64,000 bases of DNA from Scatophagus argus. Its lineage: Eukaryota > Chordata > Actinopteri > Scatophagidae. This document shows, piece by piece, positions 48,701-59,619 of the stretch. Location of the stretch: NCBI RefSeq assembly GCF_020382885.2, contig NC_058496.1, positions 15,666,501 through 15,730,500 of the forward strand, given 5' to 3'. Numbering within the stretch: the stretch's first letter is position 1; each line of letters starts with the position of its first letter. A program made the translations under genes and the position numbers. The notes under the pieces are model-generated. The model was not told the origin of the DNA. It saw only the letters and a program-made list of their open reading frames with translations, and made no database searches.

Positions 48701-51700
48701 AACCCTCAAAGCTGTAGAAGTTGATGGACTATTGCACTTATTGATGGTACAAACATGCACAATACATAAACAACTCAGGGTAACTTATTCCCGATTGCCC
48801 CGAATGTAGTGTGCTGCTTTCAAAATTTTTAAATGTGTTAACCAGCTGTTAACAGAACTGACAGCAGATCCTGAAAAACACTCAAAATAACTTACATTCT
48901 GTAGTTAAAAGACATTATTTTATAAATGTAAATGGTTTTTACTGTAGCACACAAAAATATTTTTTGGTCTTTGAGCAACAAATCATGTGTGAGCAGGGAG
49001 GTAGAGAGTGACAAAAGAAAAACTCAAACTGCCATTTAGAGTTCCTCAAAAAGTAAGGAAAAGTAATCTGTGGTGAAATATCCACAGTCAGATGGACCTT
49101 TGGGGATTTGGGCATGAAGTTTATGAACTTCACAAAATCTAAAGCCAAACAGCTTTAGCAGCTCATGTATGAGCTAGCCCAGACATATGCTGTGACAGAG
49201 GATATAATCATATCAACACAAGCATAGCTACATAAATATTCTGCAGCAAGAAAACATAAGCCTAGCAGCCATAAATCCCATCATGCTGTTACATAGAAAT
49301 TTTCTTTTGGCTTTGGAGAAGAATATGGCAGGAAACAATAAAATGATGATGATGTACACTTATGCTGTACTTTGCTTCTACAATTGCCTGCACGCTGTGC
49401 CCTACCTTGCATGTTCACTGCTGTTTCCATGAATGCTAACATACGTTCAGCAGTGGTTTATGTAGGTTTCTCGTGTTCGCTACATTAGTTTAACATGTCA
49501 GCATACTAACATTTGGTTATTAGCACTAAATCCAAAGTGCTGCTTAGGCTGGTGGGAAAGTCATCCTAAGGGGGACTCGAAGCCCGTCTCACATCAGTTC
49601 ATCCAACAGTCGTTGATATGTTTCACTCAAAGACACAACTTCAAAAAACAAAAAAAAACAAAACTTTGTCCTCATCAGGAAGAGTGTGATATGATTGAAA
49701 TCTCCAGAACAGCTTCAAATGGACCTCATGGTGAGATTGTTAAACCAACAGGTGATTTTTATTCCCCCCCTTAATATGTTCTCTTTGTAAGTTGAATCTT
49801 TCCTCTAAATCCTATCTGCCCTCAGATCCTGGACCTGCTGTGGAGCGACCCGATGACTCAGGATGGCTGCACACCCAACGAGGTGCGGGGTGGAGGCTGC
49901 TACTGGGGGCCTGACGTCACAGAGGACTTCCTGAACAGACACAACCTGCAGCTCATCATTCGCTCCCATGAGTGTAAACAGGACGGTTATGAGTTCTGCC
50001 ACAATCGTAAGGTGAGCTGAGATACTGAATCCCCTCTGAGGCGTTCATGTTTTCACAGCCTGTATTGTGTAATTTTCCAGTTAAATATATTATTGTGACA
50101 TGAGTCGAATTTCATGCAAATCTCAGGCATGTCAAGATCAATTATATGATTGTTGTTATTAAAAATAAACTAAACGTTAACCCTTTCTCTCATCTCACTC
50201 AGGTCCTCACCCTGTTCTCTGCCTCCAATTACTATGATGTGGGAAGTAACAGGGGGGCATATGTGAAACTGGGTCCAGACCTAGTGCCTTATTTGGTTCA
50301 GTACCAGGCCAACAGCATGACCCGAGAGCTCAGTGTGAGACAAAGGTACAAAATAACTAATATTCATCCCAACAACATGAATCATTCTGCAGTAGTGCTG
50401 CAATTTTGTCTGTTTAATGTTTGGTTTAAAAAACATCAGAAAACCTGAAAATGTCTGTTATAGTAAATACACTTTTGATAAATGTGCTTATTTTCTCTGC
50501 ACTGCTCTGCCTTTAATTCTGTTTTTTTATCTGTTACATTTGCTGTTGTCTCATCTACAGTGTTGGGCGAACGGAGCGCTCAGCCCTCAAAGTCCTGCGG
50601 GAACAGCTGTTTGCGCACAAATCTGACCTCATCTGTGCCTTCAAAAAGCTCGACAGTGAGAACACAGGTGTGTAGTATCACGTTCATGAACCAATTCAGC
50701 CCTAAACAGATCAGGTGTTACTTAATGTTTATTAGAGATCTCTTGTGTACTTCCCCAGACAGCCATCTAACTAGGGAGAAATGTGAGATCACACTTTTGT
50801 ATTTTGTACAGAACATTTCGATCCCCATTCAAAGAAATCAACATGTGGGCTGTTCAGAAGTTCATCCCAGAACATCTGATAGTTTCACAGAAACCTCAGC
50901 TGAAACTGTTGTTGTTGTTCAGCCGCTTATTTTCAGTCTACATTCTTGTTTCTCAAGAGCGTAATGAGTAACTGAGGAAGTATGTAATTTTCTGTCATTC
51001 AGCACCTCGTCTTTATTCTCTCACTCCAGATTTATTTAACATTTTTGCTTGTGAGGGAAAATCTCTACATTTGTGAATCAACTTCACATAAAAGGAAGTA
51101 ATGCTTAGTTTTGATACAGCAATTCATTGAATTCATGACAATTTTAATAAACTTAACCATGTAAATAAAATCAACCTGTGAGTGCTCTTCACAGTATAAC
51201 TGACACTGTTTCTAAATTACCTCAAAAGTCTTTGGCGTTTGTGTTCTACAATTTCTTGTTATTTATTACTATTCTAATATTAATATACAGCATACCCACG
51301 CTTATATACCCAATATCCATAAAGTATTCTGGTTCTGATAAATAAGCACAAGTCTGCTGATAATATTGTCCTGCTTTTTGTTGGGTTCTTTGGCTGCTTT
51401 TGATTTTTAGAGTTTTACATTGCCCTAGTTTGACTTTGTGAAGGGGTGATGGATGAGAATCTGTGTTAGGTCTAATATTATAAAAGGAGTCAGATGACAG
51501 GTAAAATTTTCCCCTTCGTCAGGCCTTGTGTCTCTGAGTGACTGGGCCACTGCCGTGGAGAGTGTGATGCACCTTGGTCTTCCCTGGAGGATGCTGCGCT
51601 GTCAGCTCATCACCATCAAGACCAGCGACGGCATGATCGACTACCACGAGTGGTTCAACGAGCTCGCCATCAAAGGACTCAACACGGATGTAAGGACACA

Positions 51701-53070
51701 ACACTGAGACACCGAGCTGGAGACACATGCCGGTCAACTTAAAGATGTTGCGCACACCTTTTGCTGAATCAGACACACTCTAACTTTCATTGCATCATAT
51801 ACTTGGATGTTGTTTACATAAAAATGAAATCTCACCGTCGGGACTTTTCTCACTTGGTTCTTATCGTTTCTCCTCTCACAGCACATCGACCAGGGTCTGC
51901 TCGAGACGTTGTATCGCCATCGTTCTACCTTGGAGACCATCTTCAGAATCGTAGACACCGACAACTCAGGTAAAACTCTTCATCACTGAAATAAGTCACA
52001 TGCATACTGTGAACATCTATTTACTCTACTCCTTCTTAATGGGCAGCATATTTTGCTGTTCTGGTGTTCCTCTGGAGTTAATGCCCCTGAAATGGGAAAT
52101 TCACCTTAAAATGTCTCTCCTTATTTTTCTTACAGTCAAAACTCAAGTGGCACTCAAGCTCATGTTGTCAAAGGTTGTTGTTTTGTTTGAACAATGATCA
52201 ATATTACATTTACAATCATACAAAACAGATAAAAGGAGCAAATACTCACACAGAAGAAGCTGCATCCAACGACAATTCATTGATTTTTTAAAAAAAAAAT
52301 AGTTAAAAAAAGACAATACAGTATCAGTATCACATTATGGAAAGTAAGGATCCAGTGTTTTTAGAGCTTGGCCGACACAAGGGACTAAACATCAGGATAT
52401 CTCGACCTCCACTACTTCATATTTGACCAGTGACATTTTTTTTACTCTGTTCAAGTATCCCCTCCTATTAAATATCTTGAGTTGAATGTAGCCTTACTAA
52501 CTTAGAGAGACAATCCAACCAAGGTGGATGGAGCAGTGGATGTGTAAAGTGTGTCAGAGCTCTTTAGTTGTGTCCAGATAGAAACATCTACTGGGTTCTG
52601 TTAATCCACCTGTAGCGTGCAAAAGAGGCCACGGTTTGTAACTGCCTCCTGAGCGCTCTCACTTAATGCGAGGATTAACCCCTTGACCTAATGGTCTCTC
52701 CACCCGCCACCTCTGACCAAATGCACTTACCAGTATCACTTTTTCCATCCTGTTCTTTTACTGTGTCTCTAAACTTTTCCCTTCTACCCTGCATGTTTAA
52801 CTTTTAACCTCCCCAGGCTTCATCACCATGGAAGACTTCCGGCAGACCTGGAAACTGCTGAGTGTGTACCTAAAGATGGAGATCACAGATGAGGCCATCT
52901 CAGACCTGGCCGTCACCATCGACAGCAACCAGGATGGCAGCATCGATATTGACGAGTTCATGGAGGCCTTTCGCCTCACAGACAAGAAGAGCCGACTGGA
53001 GCGAGGGCGCAGCATGTTCATGGGCACGGCCAACGACCTCACCAGGCTGGAGGGAGACCCCAACATCTGA
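42780..53070 (+). CDS. ppef2: Serine/threonine phosphatase with EF-hands 2
   Basis: Seventeen coding exons: 42780-42831, 43049-43057, 44304-44431, 44510-44564, 44667-44842, 45199-45313, 45768-45814, 46403-46569, 46691-46727, 47839-47988, 48125-48460, 49826-50011, 50203-50345, 50561-50667, 51523-51689, 51882-51969, 52817-53070. They sum to 2217 nt (738 residues; human PPEF2 about 753). The protein starts MGCGVTKS, which fits N-myristoylation with an adjacent Cys. A calmodulin-binding IQ motif ([12 protein letters not shown]) is at about 27-38. PPP-type phosphatase signatures follow: GDLHG 179-183, GDFVDRG 208-214, GNHED 240-244, then [22 protein letters not shown] and FSASNYY. The 336-nt exon is a Ser/Arg-rich variable insert inside the catalytic region, as usual for PPEF. 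Two C-terminal EF-hands are DTDNSGFITMED (about 650) and [12 protein letters not shown] (690-701). The donor after 45814 is a weak GTCTCT. Similarity favours PPEF2 over PPEF1. Confidence 0.95.
43049..43057 (+). other. ppef2: 9-nt coding microexon of ppef2
   Basis: GCACGCAG|CCGTCACAA|GTAAGC. It joins exon 42780-42831 (phase 1) to 44304 (phase 1) and contributes A-V-T. Result: [16 protein letters not shown]. The position matches human PPEF1 ...SDTSLRAALIIQ. Confidence 0.75.
43620..44099 (+). mobile_element. Internally deleted Tc1/mariner derivative 2
   Basis: The ends read ATACGCTATGTAGACAAAAC and TTTTGTCTATATAGTGTAT. A transposase remnant reads [20 protein letters not shown] then [20 protein letters not shown], with the D and downstream region degraded. 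It sits in ppef2 intron 2. It shares its interior with 33882-34380 and is better preserved. Confidence 0.85.
45543..45600. repeat. AAG tract and fish repeat tail
   Basis: (AAG)n at 45543-45565 is followed by AATCAACTTTATTGGCAGTA, a tail seen repeatedly in fish genomes. It lies in the ppef2 intron before the 45768 exon. Confidence 0.5.
45970..46235. repeat. Degenerate hAT-like repeat, copy 2
   Basis: TTAATTTGTTGATTATTGTC, GTCTTGTTTTGTCTGACCAG and CATTTGAGAAGCTACAATCA appear in the order typical of the family at 8040-8275. It is in the ppef2 intron before the 46403 exon. Confidence 0.6.
47201..47270 (-). repeat. GATA tract and teleost repeat tail
   Basis: GATAGATAGAGATAGCTAGA is followed by CTTTATTGATCTCGGGGGAA, a very common fish repeat end. 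It is intronic in ppef2. Confidence 0.6.
48461..49825. other. Long ppef2 intron, nothing recognised
   Basis: AT-rich intron between the variable-insert exon and the RGGGCYWGP exon. I see no repeat or RNA gene I can name. Confidence 0.5.
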
Positions 53071-53936
53071 ACACAGAGAACAAAGGCTGAAAACAGACAG
53101 CCACACAGGCTCAGACTCCACTCCAGACAGTTGGCCGGGGAGGGGGGCGGGTCAGCCAATGCAAGCTGCTTTAATGACGCACATTAAGACGCAGGATGCT
53201 GCTGAGCAACAGCCGTATGGTTCACGGGGGATTAAGAAGAGTTTAGAGTTCAGGATATTTGACAGCGAATGCTCATTTCACATTTTTAAATGGTGTCATC
53301 CACTGAAGAAGTGTGGGTGAGACATGAACAAGAATACCGCCTTCATACTGACTCCCAGTGATTTTAAAAGGATAACATTTCAATCCCATTTGGATTATAA
53401 AAATAGTTACCTCCTCCATATATACATATATACAGAGGCTGACATGCTGTATGATAAACGTTATAAAACGACTGACCAATCCAGATGTACAGACTTTAAC
53501 TACAAAATGAACAATAAGACATCAAAGTTATCTGCAAATACCTCCAAAAACAGTCATGAAAAGAAATATTCAAATATCCAATATTTATCCAATATTTAAA
53601 ACATATTTCACTAAAGTCCCCAATCATATTAGGTCGTCAACTGACAATTATTTTCATAACTGACTAATCTGATAGTTATTTTCTCATTTTACTGTTACAT
53701 GATAGTTTCATTTTCTTAGACTGATTAGTGTTCTCATGAAATGTAGAAAATGTAAAAGTATCATATTTAGTATGTTAATATAAGAAAAAGCGCAGATGCT
53801 CACATTTGAGAACTTGAAACTATTTTCAGCTTTGATTAATCAATTAATCGTTGTGGCTCTGTGGAAAAGTTTTGTTCATTCAACAGTCCAAAACCCAATG
53901 ATATTCACTACACAGTGACAAAACAATTAAAATAAA
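53071..53936 (+). other. ppef2: ppef2 3'UTR candidate
   Basis: Non-coding sequence after the stop. The first AATAAA hexamers are at about 53931, inside an old hAT-like remnant, and another lies near 54671. The true end cannot be decided from sequence alone. Confidence 0.35.
53630..53925. repeat. Degenerate hAT-like repeat, copy 3
   Basis: GTCGTCAACTGACAATTATT at the left, CACATTTGAGAACTTGAAAC and GATTAATCAATTAATCGTTG further on, and GTCCAAAACCCAATGATATT near the end match the family at 8040 and 45970. Confidence 0.65.
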
Positions 53937-54289
53937 TAAATAAATGAAACCACATCTGTGAAAATATCATATGCTATTTAAAAACTACAGATCCAAATAT
54001 TACAATTAATAAGTGTGCAGGTCGACATCAGTTGCCCTAAGTGTTTGCAACTAAATGTTGCTGTGCCTTAGCAGAAGTGTTTTAACTTCTAGAGAGGAAG
54101 TTAAGTCTAGTTTGCACTGATGATGTTTTGTATCAGCTGCCAACAATGTATACAATCCGTCACCTTGTCCAGGATGGAGAACTCATGCTTTTATTCATTT
54201 GACTATTAGGATGTACATGTCTGTATCTAAATTGTTGATATGAAGCCCAGAACATTTGCTGTATTTACAGTGGTAGTTTGGGAATCAAT

Positions 54290-54385
54290 ACCACTGTGAA
54301 GTTTACCTGCTTAGTATGAAGCTAGAGCCATGGAGAAGGTTAGCTTAGCTTAGCACAAAGACTGGAAACACAGGGAAACATGAAG
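54290..54385 (+). repeat. Interspersed repeat, plus orientation
   Basis: Contains GGTTAGCTTAGCTTAGCACA followed by AAGACTGGAAACACAGGGAA, a common teleost repeat. The same repeat, reversed, is at 56385-56475. Confidence 0.65.
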
Positions 54386-54894
54386 AAGTCAGTGTCTGCA
54401 TGTGTAAAAGTTTGTTGTGTTTAACATGGAAATTTTATTGTACGTTTTTTGGGCCGCTGACCATGTAAAATGTTGTACTGTAATTACATCTCAAAGTCAC
54501 ATTTGTAGCAGTCATTAGTTCAGTGTTGTTCATGAATTAGAACTTGAAGAACAGTAAAAGATCAAAAAGTGGTAAACTGGGAGAAAAAAATGATTTTTAT
54601 ATAATCCAGGAGTGAGAGCATTTATGTTCAAACCCTAATATTTAGTCGGGACATTGTGTAAAAAGTAAATAAAAACAGAATGCAGTCATTTGCAAACTGT
54701 GTTTACCAACAACGGTTTTACGAAGTGTTACTGAGCCCTGTGGGAATATCGTCTATAGCTGAACCTCACCCCATCCTCACTTGTGAATGACTGAGCCTTT
54801 CGAGGAAATAATCACATTCTCTTTTGTTTGTTTATATGTTTTCCAGCGTGCCAACTGTTGAAGGTTATGTTTACATTATATAGTTAGTAACTAT

Positions 54895-55065
54895 TCATTC
54901 ATTAGAGGGTTCCAGGTTCAAATCCTGGTCTGGGCCCTTCTGTGTGGAGTTTGCATGTTCTCCCTGGGCCTGCGTGGGTTTTCTGCGGGTACTCCGGCTT
55001 CCTCCCACAATCCAGCCCCCCGACAAATAAGTGGTATAGAAAATGGATGGACGGATGGAATTCTT
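54895..55065 (+). repeat. tRNA-headed short repeat with ATGGATGG tail
   Basis: A B-box-like GGTTCAAATCC near 54912 is followed by TGTGTGGAGTTTGCATGTTC and CTCCGGCTTCCTCCCAC. It ends GTGGTATAGAAAATGGATGG. This is a classic fish repeat with its middle deleted. A reversed tail fragment is at 57418-57450. Confidence 0.75.
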
Positions 55066-56384
55066 TAAATAATTTAAATAATTAAATTACCGTACTCTTA
55101 TTTGAGGAGCTCAAAGTCCCACTCTCAAAGTCACACAGGTGAGCAAGTTTAGTTTTTGACTACTGTCCACTAAACTAAATCAAGCCAATTAATCAAAATG
55201 CTTTCCAGCTTTAATATTTAATAAAATATTACACATTAAAATTTAAAAATGAAGTCAGTCATCCAGTATGTTTTCTTCACTTCAGTAATAATGGAAATAT
55301 TTTTATTATTTTTATCTCAGAATTAAGGCCACATATTGAAGTTAACAAAATCCTCATATCATTTTATTATTTAATTTAAATCAACTGAATGTAACATTTT
55401 AACAATTTTAGGGTTTTAAATATCATCTCATATGCGGTTATTAACAATGATAACAATATAACAACAATGTTATGACGCTATTTCCTGCAGGGAGATCCCA
55501 ATTAGTATTCATAATCACCAGCAGGGGGCACAAAAGACCATTTAGTACTAAGGGTTAGTACTTTGAACATTTTGGCAGCAAGTTGTACATCCCATCAGTT
55601 AACCTGCAGCTGCACGTCTCAGGACTGCTTTCAGAAGATAACAACTATCCTCAAAGGTTGGCTAAGCACTTTAGTTGTTCAGGGTGGATGCAAAAAGCAA
55701 ACAAACAGAGACTAACTGGTATGTCTAAAAGTGCTACACCCTTAATTTGAGCTGCAGAAACACATGCTGGAAATTGCTGTGGTTTTATTTACATTATTTT
55801 CATAAAAACCTCTGTGCTGGGGATGGTAGTTTTCCTTTTAAATGATAATCTTTCAGGTGGGTGGATATTAAAACATGTCCAGAGCCGCCTCCTGTGGCTG
55901 GATTAAGCGAATGCAGTCATCATTTACCTGGAAAGGACAATTTTGCCTAGAGATTCACGAACAGATCAAGCCATAGTGTAGTACAAAAGTATTTATTTTG
56001 AATGTCTGAAAGATTTGTGATGGATAGGATGAGGGTCATGTTTGGAGGGATGATTAAGTGTTGAGGGGAGGGATGTAGGGGGGAGGTGATTGCCATGGGG
56101 ATGAGCGGAGATCAAGTAAAGGTGTGGCAGGAGCATTTAGGAACCCAGGGATTGAGATTCAAGGTGGGGATATGTCTCAGTGAGTATTACAGCTTCGTCA
56201 TCCCTAGTTCCTATGATAGAGAAGAGAAAAAATAATTGAGGAGTATTATTAATCATTCAGTGGTAGGAGGAAGAATTCAGATCCTTTACATTAGTAAAAG
56301 TACTATTACCACACTGTAAAAGTACTCCGTTACAAGTTAAAATCCTGCATTGAAAACTAAAATTAAACCAAGGCAGGTGCTGGT
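55066..56384. other. Intergenic, no gene seen
   Basis: AT-rich; no exon, RNA gene or clearly nameable repeat. Confidence 0.4.
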
Positions 56385-56475
56385 AGGCAAATTATGTAAC
56401 CTTTGTACAGAGTCTGGCTAGCCGTTTCCCCCTGTTTCCAGTTTCTATGCTAAGCTAAACTAAGGTAACAGCAGT
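56385..56475 (-). repeat. Interspersed repeat, minus orientation
   Basis: GGCTAGCCGTTTCCCCCTGT and TTTCTATGCTAAGCTAAACT are the reverse complement of the repeat at 54290-54385. Confidence 0.65.
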
Positions 56476-58084
56476 CTGGCTGCTGGATTCACTTTTAGTG
56501 AATAAACATGAGTGAGATATTGATCTTCTCATCTCAGGTCTCAGTAAATAAGGCGAAATCTTTCATATGTTAATACTACAAAGAATTACTACAAAGAACT
56601 CCTTTACAAATGAGAAGCATTCAAAATTTTAGTAGAAATAGAGAAGTGTTATTAGTAAACTACCAAAATTATTTAGTCATGCATAAAAATTCTGAACAAT
56701 ATCCCTCTGAGTGACTAATATGCATTACACTGGATTATTATTACTGATGCAGTCAAGTGTAAGTAGCATTTTGCTGTTCTGCTTATTTTAACTGCTATAG
56801 TACTCAAAATTACACTAAATGTGCTTATTGCAAGAAACCAAGATGTCAGAGTATTTCCTTTATCTGCTCAGCACTCGGAACACGTAAAACAAACTGAGTG
56901 TTCTTCCCCAGAGATGCGGGCTGGCATGTCGCTGCCTGTCCACTTGTGCTTTTCACATCCAGCCACCACCACCCCCAACACAGAGACTCACACACAAGTG
57001 GGACAAAAGAAGAAGGCAGTTAGACCTATTTTTCCCATTCACTCGAGGAGGGGGGCATCTATTGTTCACTGTCTGCAGGTGGTCTTACAGTTGCAAAGCG
57101 GATGGTGCTCTGTCCTAATGAAAACATCTGAATGAAAACTACTCAGTCAACAGGAGTGTCTCGAAGCACTCGCTATCATAGATGAAGATCTAACTACTCT
57201 TTAAAGCAACATTAAAGAACTTCGCAGGACAAGGACACCGATAGATTTTAGGAAATTGTGGAGCTGAAGTGTGCTTATGTGTGTTTTTGTCACCTGACCA
57301 TTTCCAACAAAATCATCCAGTTTGGAGAGCTTCATTATACCACTCTTCTGTTTCTCATCAGTGAGCATCAAAATTATTTGAAAAACTGGCCTGTGAGTGG
57401 ACAAAAGACCAGGAGAAACTCCATCCATCCATCCATTTTCTATACCGCTCATAGCAAAATGTGACAAAGAATGAAAAAGTGTCATGAGACCATCTTCAGC
57501 TCCAACAGTTTATAAGTCTGTCATTTCCAGAGGATTTCATACAAAGTTTCAAATAAATAACTACATTTCAGAGTTATTTGCTTGCCTGTAAACAAATTTT
57601 AGATTTTGTATGTCACTAAAAGACATTACCCAAGTGGTTATAAATGTGGCTACTGACTGCAGTGTCTATAGTTCTTGAGCTATAATTTCACCCTAATTAT
57701 GGCTGCTGTGCAGCAGTGGTCAGGACCAGGCATTTAGAGGAGGAAACAAAGAAGGACACAGAAAGATAAATACAGGAAAGTCCATCAGTATAACAGTCTG
57801 AACCAAAATTGTCATTAAACCTTCAAGTCATGATTTTAATTGTGCCTGAGTCTTGAACTTACAACCTTTGCCACCAATGAAACATCACGATCATTTTCAG
57901 CTATGCAGAGAAGTGCTTTGAGCCAGTAGGAATTAAGAAGTGATCACTCACACATGGTTATGACAATGACATAAGAGTCCATCAGCAGAAGAGCCGGAGC
58001 CATAATTACTCAAAACTTATTAAATTAAATTTATTATTAAATTTCCTTGAAGTTGTGTCTCTAATCTTGCGTATCTTAGTCCTG
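56476..58084. other. Intergenic, no gene seen
   Basis: Includes the CCATCCATCCATTTTCTATA fragment at about 57422-57441. No exon with recognisable product. Confidence 0.4.
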
Positions 58085-58255
58085 GTTCTGGGGACCCCCT
58101 GCTCTGCATGTTTTAGATGTTTCCTAGCACTGACACACCTGATTCAAATGAACGAGTCATTATCACACTTCTGCAGGGCTGCATGACAAGCTGATCCCTT
58201 GAATCAGGTGTGTTGGAAGAGAAAGACATGAAACATGCAGGACAGAGAGCTTCTC
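58085..58255. mobile_element. Palindromic MITE, probably hAT-like
   Basis: CTGCTCTGCATGTTTTAGAT near the left pairs with GACATGAAACATGCAGGACA at the right. Inside, ACACACCTGATTCAAATGA pairs with GAATCAGGTGTGTTGG. The whole is an imperfect long hairpin of about 165 bp, a widespread non-autonomous element in fish. Confidence 0.75.
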
Positions 58256-58529
58256 AGCACAGTGACTGATTTGATATAACATGTTCATTCTGCATCACTC
58301 ACAACCGCATAGCTGAGAGGACTCACAGGTGGCTTCAGACTGTGACACTAAAGTTGCTTGTAAAGGCAGTTTCAGAATAGTGTAAAAAAAAAAAGAAGAT
58401 TCAGTTCAAAAGAAGAAGATTAGCAATACAATAAAAAAAATGTTACCACCAATCAGTTGAATAGCAAAGGCAGAGAGCACCTGACATGAATTCAACAGCT
58501 ATCTGAGTATTCCCAGGTCTGTGATTTGT

Positions 58530-58950
58530 TAATTTTTAACAGAAGTATGACCCAGTGGGAGTGGCCCCTGCCCCCACACTACCAATCCACATATATACCC
58601 ATGCAAATGTTGACAATCAGCCCTTCTGTTCCTGAGTTATGGTGGTACAGTAAAGGTGACTTTTGACCTTTTAGATACAAAACATCATTAGTTCATCTTT
58701 GTAGACAATTGTGGGAAAATCTATCACAATTAGTGTAGGAATTCTTGGGTTATGACCAAAAATGTGAGGTCACAGTGATCTTAACCTTTGGATCTCTAAA
58801 ATCTAATCACTTTATCCTTGAGTCCAAGTGGTCACTTGTGCCAAATTTGAGGAAATACTCTCAATGTATTTCTATATTGTGTTCATAAGAATGGGACAGA
58901 CAACCCAAAAACACAATGCCTCTGGTCAAGACAATCGCTGGCACGGCAGC
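58530..58950 (+). repeat. Unclassified teleost interspersed repeat
   Basis: Contains TTCTGTTCCTGAGTTATGGT, GAGTCCAAGTGGTCACTTGT, GTGCCAAATTTGAGGAAAT and AACACAATGCCTCTGGTCA. This series recurs in fish genomes and ends near GGCACGGCAGCATGA. It is moderately decayed. Confidence 0.6.
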
Positions 58951-59619
58951 ATGACAAATTGAACCTGTACTCCAGAGTATACAAATTAAGCAATCAGTAG
59001 TGTAAGCACACAAAAGCGTCAACTCTGCTGAAGGTCAGTCAAGTCTCCAAAAAACTGAAGAATGTGCACTTAATTTACTGAAGGAAAAAGTGCTTTTGTG
59101 TTGACATGCGTGAATCCTGAAACAACAATCTCAAGGATGGAAACATATGATGTAAGTTCCCAGAAGAGCTCAGACGTGGGGAAGCCGAACTTCCCCAAGG
59201 TCACAAGTTAGAATAACGAACAGAAGGTTGCTGCTGGGTACACATATAAAGCCCTGGGTATTTGTGGATTCATCTCTGTTAGAGGAACGTGTGACCTCCT
59301 CTACTCCCAAACAACATGCCTGAACTTGCTGCCATTCAGCTGCGGGTTTTGCATGAGGGCGAAGCTGTCACAGCAGCACATAACTGTCACAGCACAGAGT
59401 TATGTGTACAAAGAGAGGGAAGGGTTGCAGCTATTTTTGCTAGAAGTATTGAGGGTATTGGGTGTCAGATTATTCTTGAAAATGGACACCTTATCAAGCA
59501 GCATCCATCACATAATTTACTCCTACTTCCCCTGGATTAGCACTTTTATGCCACAAACTCATTTCTATTTACTTCTCTGACAGTTTATACAGGAGACAGC
59601 AGACGACCATGTGAGCTTT

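Noticed and set aside
56821-57135. 104-codon frame upstream of the right-edge gene
   Set aside because: No domain or conserved motif and no splice evidence.
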